The notes: a model not told the origin generated them from the sequence alone. A DNA stretch of 59,107 bases from a virus (IMGVR_UViG_3300042934_000561:1-59107), one strand, 5' to 3'; shown: positions 51,325 through 58,319, numbered from the stretch's first letter. Numbers and translations: made by a program.

Positions 51325-51563
51325 TAACAACAATCCCCCATCTCATTAAATAATTGTTCTGAATCAACCCATCTTTTTCTGTCTAGGTATATAGAGCAAC
51401 AAATACAATCTTCTCCTCCACAAGAAGCACAAGTATTAGAATCCTCTTCTTCTATCTTAGCAAGAGTACTAATGATTTCTTTTTGCAACATAGTATAGGT
51501 AGTTCCTAACGTAACCCTTATCACTATAATCTTGCCTCCCCATTCAAATAATCTCTTTCCCAT
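51324..51563 (-). CDS. Small Cys-rich early protein
   Basis: 79 residues. CASCGGEDCICC at about 44-55 gives a cluster of five Cys, likely metal-binding, plus a final GDCC. The ATG lies inside the 3' end of the upstream small ORF and lacks a ribosome binding site, consistent with coupling. Confidence 0.55.
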   Translation of the reverse strand: MGKRLFEWGGKIIVIRVTLGTTYTMLQKEIISTLAKIEEEDSNTCASCGGEDCICCSIYLDRKRWVDSEQLFNEMGDCC

Positions 51564-51682
51564 TCTAAACTAATAATTCTTCCCTTATATTCTTCTAAGC
51601 TTGCATATTCATCCTCTGTTAAACCTACAGTAGATTTCCTTTCCTCTAGCTCGTTTATGTACTTCTGTATTTCGTATTCCAA
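51524..51682 (-). CDS. 52-residue early protein, TTG start
   Basis: MEYEIQKYINELEERKSTVG onward, with AAGGAGG eight bases before the TTG. Helical and acidic. It overlaps the next gene by 40 bases. First gene of the operon; a -10 (TATAAT, 51723-51728) without a consensus -35 lies upstream, next to a TTTCTAT-A-ATAGAAA palindrome. Confidence 0.6.
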   Translation of the reverse strand: MEYEIQKYINELEERKSTVGLTEDEYASLEEYKGRIISLEWERDYLNGEARL

Positions 51683-51767
51683 AATATTACCTCCTTAACA
51701 TTAAAAATATGTTTACAATTTAATTATAACAGAATGATAAACAATTTTCTATTATAGAAAGAAATAC

Positions 51768-51788
51768 GATTTGGACCGGAATGGACCC
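51768..51788 (+). repeat. Dispersed 20-bp element, copy e
   Basis: Reads ATTTGGACCGGAATGGACCC, lying between the operon promoter region near 51723 and the stop of the gene at 51803. Confidence 0.75.
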
Positions 51789-51802
51789 GGCCCATAAATA
51801 AT

Positions 51803-52195
51803 CTAATACTCAACAATGAAGTATAATTCCTTTAATTTGTCTAATGCGTCATCCGATAATGAGCTTAAGACATCATAGTTTTTCACATGTGATGTTACTA
51901 AGACAACTTTGTCTCTAGCTATATACAAGTATCGCAACACATAAAGCTCTTCGTCAATATAAACTGTAAACCTATCTGAGTCGATCTGACAGTAATTTCC
52001 ACTCCAATAAGTTAAATCTATGTCATCCTCTAATGTAGTATTAGCTCCGTCTACCTCCTGATTTTTATTATTGTTTAAATCATGTACTACAGCGTCCACT
52101 GCTAACTTATCTATTGAGTTCAAGTCTTTCAAGGACTTTGGAGTTAATACCCATTTATTTTCTTTTTCATCAACTCGATAATATTTGCAAATCAT
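51803..52195 (-). CDS. Unknown early protein
   Basis: 130 residues with GGAGGG before the ATG. Mixed fold; DRFTVYIDEELYVLRYLYIARDKVVLVTSH forms a strand-rich centre and the C-terminus is a Leu/Asp helix. Last gene of a three-gene operon. Confidence 0.58.
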   Translation of the reverse strand: MICKYYRVDEKENKWVLTPKSLKDLNSIDKLAVDAVVHDLNNNKNQEVDGANTTLEDDIDLTYWSGNYCQIDSDRFTVYIDEELYVLRYLYIARDKVVLVTSHVKNYDVLSSLSDDALDKLKELYFIVEY

Positions 52196-52224
52196 TTCCT
52201 AACCCTCCAATTAAAAATCTTCCA

Positions 52225-52443
52225 TTAATTACATTCGTATTTCTCGTTGTAGTCTTCAAATCCATTATAAACATTCTCGACTAGAACGTTTAAATCTGAA
52301 TCTACAATTAGGCAAGCCGCTCCATCTCCATATTGTTCGCTTTCTAATAAATATATTGTACCATGTAATTCAGTTTCCCTTGTATCAATTGAGTACCAGG
52401 ATCCTTTATGACCCTCAATTTTAATTTGAGATAGTTCGTTCAT
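52225..52443 (-). CDS. Small early protein of a common phage type
   Basis: 72 residues after GGAGGGAG. KGSWYSIDTRETELHGTIYLLESEQYGDGAACLIVD is a phrase (W-Y-x-I-D...YLLE-x-E-x-YG-D-x-A-x-LIVD) I associate with small domains found widely in phages and mobile elements, of unknown function. It overlaps the upstream gene by 23 bases. Confidence 0.6.
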   Translation of the reverse strand: MNELSQIKIEGHKGSWYSIDTRETELHGTIYLLESEQYGDGAACLIVDSDLNVLVENVYNGFEDYNEKYECN

Positions 52444-52813
52444 AATTAGTTTCTCCCTCCTCTAACATTACATTTTTTATACTGAGAATATTAAACTTTA
52501 GAAACCTGCAATGATTCCCTGCCACTAATAAGTTTCCAACTTCAACTTCGTCCATGTCCAACAGTTCAGAATCGTTGTAAAGTAGCTTTTCGTCCAATTC
52601 AGTTCCCTCAATAGTGTCTACAAGTAAATCAACTGCTTCAACTTCGTTTACTGCTGACACACAAAAGGTATCTAAATTCTCAAACGTAATCAAGTATAAA
52701 GGATAATCATAGTTAATACAATCCGATATACCAATTACGTCTAAACTTTTTTTGTTCATCTCCCTTCTTATTATCTTAATTGCGTTCACTGCTTGTAAAA
52801 TTGAAGTTTTCAT
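52421..52813 (-). CDS. Unknown early protein
   Basis: 130 residues from the ATG at 52813; GGAG is eleven bases upstream, and the GTG at 52822 is too close to it. Basic N-terminal helix (ILQAVNAIKIIRREMNKK) then an acidic middle with VEAVDLLVDTIEGTELDEK. First gene of the operon. Confidence 0.58.
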   Translation of the reverse strand: MKTSILQAVNAIKIIRREMNKKSLDVIGISDCINYDYPLYLITFENLDTFCVSAVNEVEAVDLLVDTIEGTELDEKLLYNDSELLDMDEVEVGNLLVAGNHCRFLKFNILSIKNVMLEEGETNYERTISN

Positions 52814-52868
52814 TATGTACACATCTCCTCGGTAATAAACTTATAATAATATTTGCGCTTACAATATA

Positions 52869-52897
52869 ATTATAACTGATTTTGTGCGAAGTTACAA
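52869..52897 (-). promoter_or_regulatory. Early-type promoter
   Basis: TTGTAA, 17 bases, TATAAT. Preceded by AGGTTTATCTGCTA, which recurs with small changes before the promoters at 50104 and 54877. Confidence 0.88.
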
Positions 52898-53000
52898 TAG
52901 CAGATAAACCTTGAAACTATAATTTGCCGATATTTATAGACTTGTGTAACTATTAAAATACAAAAACAGAGTAAAGACAACTTGAAATAACGTCCACAAA

Positions 53001-53022
53001 ATATCCATTACAGTCCAAATTT
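53001..53022 (-). repeat. Dispersed 20-bp element, copy h
   Basis: The minus strand reads ATTTGGACTGTAATGGATAT, between the terminator at 53029 and the promoter at 52869. Confidence 0.7.
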
Positions 53023-53028
53023 GCACGT

Positions 53029-53062
53029 AATAAAGGAGCCCCACTACGGAGCTCCTTTATTA
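53029..53062 (-). terminator. Strong terminator at the end of the AbrB operon
   Basis: On the minus strand AATAAAGGAGCTCC pairs with GGGGCTCCTTTATT (one mismatch-like G-U) around a short loop. The stem overlaps the stop at 53060. Confidence 0.82.
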
Positions 53063-53185
53063 TTTTCTACAGTCTTGTATATCTTTAATTATATCTTGAG
53101 TAAACGACTGCATTCTTGGATCGTATGCATTATGCGCCATTAATAACTTAGTCAAGCATGATACTAGATACAGCATAAACCTCAA
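53060..53185 (-). CDS. 41-residue ORF at operon end
   Basis: TTG start nine bases after GGAG (MRFMLYLVSCLTKLLMAHNA onward); an internal ATG at 53176 would give 38 residues. Hydrophobic N-terminus then a polar helix. Its stop lies in the terminator, which supports its being the last cistron. Confidence 0.45.
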   Translation of the reverse strand: MRFMLYLVSCLTKLLMAHNAYDPRMQSFTQDIIKDIQDCRK

Positions 53186-53213
53186 TTTTAACTTCTCCAA
53201 AACCCTTTCCCCC

Positions 53214-53381
53214 TTAATCCCTAATTATAACCTCCCCGATAACGTTTCCCTCTAAGTCGTAAACCTCTCTATCAGTTATTGGGTTGAATGTTAACTGTTC
53301 TAAAACTCTCCTAACTTCTCTGTCTGCGTCGTCCTTAAAGGCATTTCCAGTGGTGTTAAGTATTATAGTTACCTGTCTCAT
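53214..53381 (-). CDS. 55-residue protein of a common phage type
   Basis: MRQVTIILNTTGNAFKDDAD then REVRRVLEQL... and ...VYDLEGNVIGEVIIRD, with AAAGGAG upstream. I recall the pattern 'ILNTTGNAF...R-x-L...D-x-x-G-N-x-x-G' in small phage proteins of unknown function. Clear start and stop; good conservation-like signature. Confidence 0.65.
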   Translation of the reverse strand: MRQVTIILNTTGNAFKDDADREVRRVLEQLTFNPITDREVYDLEGNVIGEVIIRD

Positions 53382-53409
53382 GCTTATCTATCTCCTTTTA
53401 AATATTATA

Positions 53410-53604
53410 TTAAACACTTCCGTCTGTAGTATTATGTATGTTAACAGTTGAATTTTTTGTGCCCGAGATTTTTTCTATTTCTGAATTTAAAATTGATACA
53501 AAACTTATCTCAGGCAAACTAAGTTCTTTACCTCGCTTAGAATTAATAGTGCCTTCGTGATTTCCACGATCCAAAGAAGTTTTAGTTTCTGTTAACTTTA
53601 TCAT
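53410..53604 (-). CDS. Small unknown protein coupled to the AbrB-like gene
   Basis: 64 residues, beginning in the ATGA-type overlap with the AbrB-like stop. Polar, Ser/Thr/Asn-rich, with one central amphipathic helix. No motif. Confidence 0.5.
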   Translation of the reverse strand: MIKLTETKTSLDRGNHEGTINSKRGKELSLPEISFVSILNSEIEKISGTKNSTVNIHNTTDGSV

Positions 53605-53876
53605 TCATTCACCTCGCTTAAAGATTGTTCTACTAGATCTAGTATCTCCTCTCTGCTTAGCCTAAAAGAAGTATATAAGGTAGCTACTAAGTTCTTAATT
53701 TCTTTTATTGGCCTATTATCAGTATCAATATACTTTCTTAATAAAACATCGTCATCATTCGTAAGATAAAACTCAAATTTCTGACCTTCGTGAGCATTAA
53801 TCGCTCTTCTAACTTCTTGGGGAATCACTACTCGACCCATCGAATCTAATGCTCTAATTGCTCCAACACTTTTCAT
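53601..53876 (-). CDS. AbrB/SpoVT-type transcription regulator
   Basis: 91 residues from the ATG at 53876 (TAATG overlap with the upstream gene). Residues 1-45 (SVGAIRALDSMGRVVIPQEV, RRAINAHEGQKFEFYL) match the swapped-hairpin DNA-binding domain of AbrB and SpoVT. The C-terminal part is helical. It probably binds DNA as a dimer or tetramer; the palindromes at nearby promoters are candidate targets, which is inference. Confidence 0.88.
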   Translation of the reverse strand: MKSVGAIRALDSMGRVVIPQEVRRAINAHEGQKFEFYLTNDDDVLLRKYIDTDNRPIKEIKNLVATLYTSFRLSREEILDLVEQSLSEVNE

Positions 53877-54103
53877 TATAGCACCCACTTTGTTTTATTT
53901 TGTTTTCGAGCCCATATAGAGATCTCTTCTGCCGCCGCACTATGTATGTTCTCTAGCAAATTTTCTGCTTCTTTCTCACTTAGCCGAATATTAAAGTCAA
54001 ATTCCAGCGTATCTACAAAAGTATCTATGTCCTCTGGAAGTTTTTGTACAATAATCTCGGCAATATCAATATTATTGTTCATTAGACTCTCATACTTATT
54101 CAT
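53876..54103 (-). CDS. Small acidic protein upstream of the AbrB-like gene
   Basis: 75 residues with AAAGGAGG before the ATG. Acidic helices (IAEIIVQKLPEDIDTFVDTL, then LSE KEAENLLENIHSAA). It overlaps its neighbours by 8 and 1 bases. Could be a partner of the regulator; unknown. Confidence 0.55.
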   Translation of the reverse strand: MNKYESLMNNNIDIAEIIVQKLPEDIDTFVDTLEFDFNIRLSEKEAENLLENIHSAAAEEISIWARKQNKTKWVL

Positions 54104-54707
54104 TAATATCCTCCTTTATAATAGATTCATTTAGTATGCGATTATTAATATCTATATTCCGAACAGTATATATCACATTACCCGAAACCGAGTTTAAATA
54201 CTCGATAAACTCATTTGTTTTCTTATTATCAATTAAATCTACTACAACAGAATTAAATACTTTTGGATCAATTAACGCATCGATATGAATTTCTTTTGTG
54301 TATATTTTAGCTACCATTATAATCTTGTTACAGCTTTTAAACACCTCCATAAACCGGTCTTTATTAGTGTCGTCTATGTACTCAGAGACCTTGGCATGAT
54401 AGTGATAACCTACATCCCAATACTCAGGAAGAGATTCAAGTATATTTAGGGTTGTTTCATTTTCAACTTCTCCATGTTCGTTTAAATAAATGGCCACATT
54501 TACAAAAACAAAATCTCCGTATGTACTCTTAGTCCTTCTTATTCCAAAGTACATATTAGGTTCTAAGCTTTGCTGAAATTGTTCGACTAGCTGTTTTCTG
54601 AACATTCTAGCCTCTCGTAACATTTCTGTTAAATATGGAAAACTAGAACTAATTTCAACACACTCCTCTAACGCAGGAGAAGTTCCCAAGGATACAAAAT
54701 GAATCAT
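54096..54707 (-). CDS. Unknown early protein
   Basis: 203 residues from the ATG at 54707 with AAAGGAG upstream; a longer frame to 54743 covers another small ORF. Alpha/beta: LTEMLREARMFRKQLVEQFQ helix, a VGYHYHAKVSEYIDDT region, then a strand-helix C-terminus. No catalytic motif recognised. Confidence 0.62.
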   Translation of the reverse strand: MIHFVSLGTSPALEECVEISSSFPYLTEMLREARMFRKQLVEQFQQSLEPNMYFGIRRTKSTYGDFVFVNVAIYLNEHGEVENETTLNILESLPEYWDVGYHYHAKVSEYIDDTNKDRFMEVFKSCNKIIMVAKIYTKEIHIDALIDPKVFNSVVVDLIDNKKTNEFIEYLNSVSGNVIYTVRNIDINNRILNESIIKEDINE

Positions 54708-54708
54708 T

Positions 54709-54819
54709 TTAATTAACTCCTTTCTTAAAATACTCGATTGCACAAATAACTATTACAATCCACACTCCAAGAGTAGTTAGTGCAAATAACTTCAAGTAAT
54801 TTTTTAATTTTTCCAACAC
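54709..54819 (-). CDS. 36-residue single-pass membrane peptide
   Basis: GTG start eight bases after GGAG (MLEKLKNYLKLFALTTLGVW then IVIVICAIEYFKKGVN). One TM segment (about 12-28) between basic ends. First cistron of the AbrB operon, ending one base before the next start. Confidence 0.5.
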   Translation of the reverse strand: MLEKLKNYLKLFALTTLGVWIVIVICAIEYFKKGVN

Positions 54820-54846
54820 AATACATCTCCTCTAAGTTACAATCTG

Positions 54847-54870
54847 AGTAGTAATTATATAATTGCTACT
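54847..54870. promoter_or_regulatory. 24-bp near-palindrome downstream of promoter
   Basis: AGTAGTAATTAT and ATAATTGCTACT pair with one mismatch. It starts 6 bases after the -10, covering the likely start point: a candidate operator. Confidence 0.65.
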
Positions 54871-54876
54871 ACTTTA

Positions 54877-54905
54877 ATTATATAAGAGTTTTACTAACTT
54901 TACAA
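54877..54905 (-). promoter_or_regulatory. Early-type promoter of the AbrB operon
   Basis: TTGTAA, 17 bases, TATAAT. Preceded by AGGTTTATCAACTA as at the other members. Confidence 0.88.
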
Positions 54906-55029
54906 TAGTTGATAAACCTTAGACTGACAAGTTTGTTAGTTATTAACGGCATATGTTTGCTCGGGATTATAATTTGACCCCAAAGACAATTTGAATAAAT
55001 TTAACAAAATTTACAGTTAGTGTAGATTT

Positions 55030-55070
55030 GCATACACTGAAAGCTTCGTCTAAGCGAAGCCTACAAGTGT
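55030..55070 (-). terminator. Hairpin after the 31-residue peptide
   Basis: On the minus strand GGCTTCG pairs with CGAAGCT inside a wider ACACT...AGTGT helix. T run is short, so strength is uncertain. Confidence 0.5.
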
Positions 55071-55071
55071 C

Positions 55072-55167
55072 TTACTTTTTCGAGTTTCTTTTTTCCAGTA
55101 ATAAATGTATCACTATTATAAAAACTACGGGACTAAATATTCTAATTAGTGCAAAGAATGTATTCAA
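55072..55167 (-). CDS. 31-residue single-pass membrane peptide, paralogue
   Basis: TTG start eight bases after GGAGG: MNTFFALIRIFSPVVFIIVI then HLLLEKRNSKK. FALIRIFSPV aligns with FALLRIFGPV of the peptide at 44731. One TM segment and a basic tail. Related tiny peptides in two operons argue that they are real genes. Confidence 0.5.
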   Translation of the reverse strand: MNTFFALIRIFSPVVFIIVIHLLLEKRNSKK

Positions 55168-55275
55168 CTCTAAGTTCCTCCGATAGACGAATTAGGTACA
55201 GGACATGACCCCTGTACCCACTATATAAAAGGAGATTGTATATGTATAACAAGCGGTTGGAACGCCTGCTAACAA

Positions 55276-55662
55276 CTAATTATTATAGGATAAAGCTAAC
55301 ATTCTATCGAACATGCTTAATCCCCCTCCAAGAAACTTCATTGCGTACATTTTCATGTAATCTTTTGCAATAAGTAAGTCTCTTTCGTGTAAAGTTACTG
55401 GTTTAAATATATTATTATCATCTAATGCCTTAGCCTCTGCTGTTATAGCATCACATGTAGTCTGCTCAATTATCAAGGTTTCAAGTGCTTCAATATAAAA
55501 CAAATAAACATTCTTGAAATAACTTGCCGGTAATAATTCTAGTTTTCTCGCGCTGTTATCGAGTTTGTACTCAATATCTCCATGATATATTCCCAAGTCA
55601 AGATCGGTTATTCTTTCAGTTACATACCGAATCTCCTTAGCGATCTCAGATACAGTTCGCAT
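55276..55662 (-). CDS. Unknown early protein
   Basis: 128 residues from the ATG at 55662 after GAGGTG; a longer frame lacks a site. Mostly helical (SEIAKEIRYVTERITDLDLG, then FYIEALETLIIEQTTCDAIT). A GGTACAGG/CCTGTACC hairpin (55191-55214) lies after it, before the next small gene. Not recognised. Confidence 0.6.
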   Translation of the reverse strand: MRTVSEIAKEIRYVTERITDLDLGIYHGDIEYKLDNSARKLELLPASYFKNVYLFYIEALETLIIEQTTCDAITAEAKALDDNNIFKPVTLHERDLLIAKDYMKMYAMKFLGGGLSMFDRMLALSYNN

Positions 55663-55680
55663 TTTTATACACCTCACATT

Positions 55681-55712
55681 AATAGTATATGTAATTGCTT
55701 ACATATACTATT
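55681..55712. promoter_or_regulatory. Perfect 14-bp inverted repeat at the start point
   Basis: AATAGTATATGTAA and TTACATATACTATT flank four bases and overlap the -10 by three bases. It could be a DNA operator or an RNA hairpin at the 5' end. Confidence 0.82.
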
Positions 55713-55738
55713 ATACATGATTTTAACTGGATTAACAA
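55710..55738 (-). promoter_or_regulatory. Early-type promoter overlapping the upstream stop codon
   Basis: TTGTTA, 17 bases, TATAAT. The TAA stop of the preceding gene is part of the -35 (TGTTAA). Confidence 0.85.
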
Positions 55739-56019
55739 CTTGCGATAGCTACTTCTATCATATTATCAACGTAGTTTTCATTAAGTTTATCATCTTGTTC
55801 GTATAAAGTTTTTAAACTCATTTGAGTGTTATATGGAGAACTTTCTTTAGTGTATCTGGCCACTGTCATATTAGTGCTTCTTTGAATGACTTTGTAAGAA
55901 ACCATATCCTTGTCATTGTGACAAAGTTCGCAAGCGCCTTCCATCGTCGGCCCCATGTAAAATCTCTTTTTTCCGTTATAAAGAACAACTTCTCCAGAGT
56001 ATCTATTGACTTCTTTCAT
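55732..56019 (-). CDS. Small early protein containing the repeat-like MGPT segment
   Basis: 95 residues from the ATG at 56019 after GGAGGGG. Small alpha/beta with GACELCHNDKDMVSYKVIQR; the two Cys and His could bind metal. At 55942-55964 its DNA matches the repeat unit of the divergent region at 40.3 kb (18 of 20 bases), coding for the MGPTMEGA segment. Confidence 0.6.
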   Translation of the reverse strand: MKEVNRYSGEVVLYNGKKRFYMGPTMEGACELCHNDKDMVSYKVIQRSTNMTVARYTKESSPYNTQMSLKTLYEQDDKLNENYVDNMIEVAIASC

Positions 56020-56064
56020 ATTAAACCCCTCCAAATAATTATACTATTTATTGCTTATGTTATA

Positions 56065-56093
56065 ATTATAGCAGAATTATGTAAGACTAACAA
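56065..56093 (-). promoter_or_regulatory. Early-type promoter
   Basis: TTGTTA, 17 bases, TATAAT, preceded by CCCGCCCAACACAAAT and by copy f of the dispersed element. Confidence 0.9.
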
Positions 56094-56123
56094 TATTAGA
56101 TTTGTGTTGGGCGGGCTTTTTAC

Positions 56124-56144
56124 AGATCCATTCAGGTCCAAATT
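56124..56144 (-). repeat. Dispersed 20-bp element, copy f
   Basis: The minus strand reads ATTTGGACCTGAATGGATCT, directly between the terminator at 56151 and the promoter at 56065. Confidence 0.8.
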
Positions 56145-56150
56145 GGATAA

Positions 56151-56178
56151 AAAAATACAACCCATTGGGTTGTATTTT
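56151..56178 (-). terminator. Strong terminator after the repeat-rich gene
   Basis: On the minus strand AAAATACAACCCA pairs with TGGGTTGTATTTT; the T run continues past the stem. It follows the stop at 56179 directly. Confidence 0.88.
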
Positions 56179-57471
56179 CTATTGAGCTACTGCTTCTTTC
56201 TCCGACTCTACATTAGGTGTAGTGGTTTCAGGAGAACTAATTTCAGTTGATGCCGCAACTTCTGTAGTAGTAACTTCTCCTCCACGTTTTCTTGAAGGCT
56301 CATCATCTACATTTAAACTTTTTACTCTAGATTTAAGGCCTCTTTTATGCTTAATTATCTGATCTATGGTCCCCCAACTAATGGTACACTCTTGCCCAGG
56401 ATTTAATTCATCCTGTAGAACATCTATTATAGTTGCTAAGGATACGTATTCCAGCATACATATTCCATCTGGATCATGTAATGTACACACAGCGCTATTT
56501 CCATATTTATTTATATGTAAAGTATATTCCTTAAAGCTTATAGATTCAGATGTTGGTTTAGTGTCTTCTTTTGGAAATTTTGCAGTAATAATTCTATTTG
56601 TACCATCTGCGACGCTTAAATTTGGAAATCTATATTTGTGCTTAAGTCCTACCGAGTAATCTACTTTCTTTCCCATAAACGTGATTACATTGATTAAACT
56701 ATTACCATCGTTGCTAACTCTTTGCCAAGCTTTAGCAATAAGTTCCTTATTAGTTTTCTTATTAGTGTTCGGTTCGATTTGAGCTTTGTCTTTATTTCCA
56801 GCTTCGTTATCCTGCTTAAACTGCTCTATAAGTTTATCATCTTCTGAAAGTTCCATCTTTACTTCTTCTGTCTTAACTTCTTCTGTCTTAACTTCTTCTG
56901 TCTTAACTTCTTCTGCCGTTACTTCTTCCTGCTTTACTTCTTCCTGCTTTACTTCTTCCTGCTTTACTTCTTCCTGCTTTACTTCTTCCTGCTTTACTTC
57001 TTCTGTCTTTACTTCGTTTATCTCGTTCGCAACTTTTACAGCTTCTTCTTCTACAACAGCCTCATTCATTGCTTGTTTAACTTCTTCCGAAGTAGCAGTT
57101 CCGTCCACAATTAATTCTGAAGCTACAGCATTTTTAATTTCTGTTGAAGTAACATTTTCTGAGATGACTGAATTAACTGTGTTATTATCGACATTCAATT
57201 CTGTTTTTAACTTCTTATCTGAATTTTCCGAGTCGTTTTTAGCTTTTTCAGCAAGTGCTAAAGCTTTTTCAATTCTTTCTGGATCTCCACTTTCCATGGC
57301 TAGTTCAAGTTCCTTATTAACTGCTTCTAAGTTATTTATTATAGCATCAGTTTTCTTTTCAAGTTCCTGAGTGTCCACTTTCTTAATAGTTTCAAGTTTT
57401 TTCTTTAAGTCGTTACCTCCAGGTTGATTTGAGTTTTTAGTGTTACTGTTTTTAGTGTTTAGTGTTTTCAT
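56179..57471 (-). CDS. 430-residue unknown protein with EEVK repeats
   Basis: Starts at the ATG at 57471 eight bases after GGGAGG. The N-terminal third is Lys/Glu coiled coil. About ten pentapeptide EEVK(Q/T) repeats (residues about 152-203) form a charged linker. Residues about 245-390 look folded (TFMGKKVDYSVGLKHKYRF, then PDGICMLEYVSLATIIDVLQ). The C-terminus is Ser/Thr/Glu-rich. Function unknown; the folded part may be a nucleic-acid-binding core. Confidence 0.7.
   Translation of the reverse strand: MKTLNTKNSNTKNSNQPGGNDLKKKLETIKKVDTQELEKKTDAIINNLEAVNKELELAMESGDPERIEKALALAEKAKNDSENSDKKLKTELNVDNNTVNSVISENVTSTEIKNAVASELIVDGTATSEEVKQAMNEAVVEEEAVKVANEINEVKTEEVKQEEVKQEEVKQEEVKQEEVKQEEVTAEEVKTEEVKTEEVKTEEVKMELSEDDKLIEQFKQDNEAGNKDKAQIEPNTNKKTNKELIAKAWQRVSNDGNSLINVITFMGKKVDYSVGLKHKYRFPNLSVADGTNRIITAKFPKEDTKPTSESISFKEYTLHINKYGNSAVCTLHDPDGICMLEYVSLATIIDVLQDELNPGQECTISWGTIDQIIKHKRGLKSRVKSLNVDDEPSRKRGGEVTTTEVAASTEISSPETTTPNVESEKEAVAQ
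56861..57015. repeat. 15-bp tandem repeats within the coding region
   Basis: Units of the ACTTCTTCCTGCTTT and ACTTCTTCTGTCTTA types repeat about ten times, encoding the EEVKQ/EEVKT pentapeptides. Two homogeneous blocks indicate recent slippage or recombination. Confidence 0.88.
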
Positions 57472-57523
57472 TTTACTTTCCTCCCTGTTTTTGTTAAAAT
57501 TTGTTATTTGCTTTACAATTATA

Positions 57524-57552
57524 ATTATACATGGTTTACATTGGAATTGCAA
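57524..57552 (-). promoter_or_regulatory. Early-type promoter
   Basis: TTGCAA, 17 bases, TATAAT, 53 bases before the ATG at 57471. Confidence 0.82.
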
Positions 57553-57642
57553 TATAAGAATTAAGAGTTATCTGTCTTATCTAATAAGTTTATCAGCGAA
57601 GTCTTAGTATTGTTAATTCCTTCATGAACTGCTTATATTTAT

Positions 57643-57671
57643 ATTATACAGGAAAATTAGTGGAGTCACAA
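57643..57671 (-). promoter_or_regulatory. Early-type promoter, upstream second copy
   Basis: TTGTGA, 17 bases, TATAAT, directly after the terminator at 57693. It gives the EEVK gene a second, longer leader that holds a ten-codon ORF without a ribosome binding site. Confidence 0.72.
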
Positions 57672-57692
57672 AATCAGAGTTAATAAATTCAA

Positions 57693-57725
57693 AATAAAAA
57701 GTTGTCAAACAATCATGACAACTTT
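57693..57725 (-). terminator. Terminator after the 114-residue gene
   Basis: On the minus strand AAAGTTGTCA pairs perfectly with TGACAACTTT, followed by TTATTTTG. It overlaps the stop at 57705. Confidence 0.82.
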
Positions 57726-58049
57726 CAGCGCATCAGTTAAATATATCGATACTATTTTTTCATAATATTCAATTAATTTATCATAATTAATAACATCATT
57801 TCCTCTTAGATTAAGATGCATACAACTATCGTTTAATTCGTTAGCTACTACATCTTTAGGTATAACCAGTTCGTCAATAAGTTCTATGTCTACTAGATCT
57901 TTTACCACGTGCGGTTTATGACATAAATCATTCCATACGGATTCTTCTACTTTAGTTAGCCCAAACGGAACCGGCCCCTTATAAACTACTCCCTCTCGCA
58001 TTATAAATTCGCTGTCCCGATACATAGCGGATACCCATTGTCCATACAT
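57705..58049 (-). CDS. Unknown early protein
   Basis: 114 residues after AAAGGAGG. PVPFGLTKVEESVWNDLCHK then an acidic segment with repeated Val/Leu/Asp and a C-terminal helix. Last gene of the four-gene operon from 58788. Not recognised. Confidence 0.6.
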   Translation of the reverse strand: MYGQWVSAMYRDSEFIMREGVVYKGPVPFGLTKVEESVWNDLCHKPHVVKDLVDIELIDELVIPKDVVANELNDSCMHLNLRGNDVINYDKLIEYYEKIVSIYLTDALKVVMIV

Positions 58050-58066
58050 ATGTTTAGCCTCCTTTA

Positions 58067-58303
58067 TTATTTAGTTTTAAGTTGAGTAAGTGACATAGTA
58101 CCACTTAAGTTTGATATTTCTGACAAATAAAGATTTTCAATCATAATAATTGATTCTGTTATGAATACTTTACTTTCGGATGATAATTTACTCGAAACTA
58201 TTTCTTCGCATACAGATTTTCCAACTTTGATCTTGGATCTTAAATCTTCTATTCTGTCTAATTTTCTTGAATCGTTCAATAACTTACGAACGGATGTATT
58301 CAT
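58067..58303 (-). CDS. Small helical early protein
   Basis: 78 residues after AAAGGGGG. Entirely helical (VRKLLNDSRKLDRIEDLRSK, then SKVFITESIIMIENLYLSEI), Ser- and Lys-rich. Not recognised. Confidence 0.58.
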   Translation of the reverse strand: MNTSVRKLLNDSRKLDRIEDLRSKIKVGKSVCEEIVSSKLSSESKVFITESIIMIENLYLSEISNLSGTMSLTQLKTK

Positions 58304-58319
58304 GTTAACGCCCCCTTTC

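Noticed and set aside
55241-55372. Plus-strand ORF of 43 codons (MYNKRLERLLTTNYY...) with AAAAGGAG before its ATG
   Set aside because: It lies antisense to the 3' end of a better-supported minus gene, has no promoter on plus, and its protein has no recognisable features. The ribosome-binding-like sequence alone is not enough.
56786-57370. Long Ser/Thr-rich plus-strand ORF opposite the EEVK gene
   Set aside because: It is the antisense shadow of the 15-bp repeats; the minus frame has the ribosome binding site and promoters.
57553-57642. Leader peptide of ten codons between the two promoters
   Set aside because: ATG AAG GAA TTA ... TGA is present on minus, but there is no ribosome binding site and no attenuator hairpin after it.
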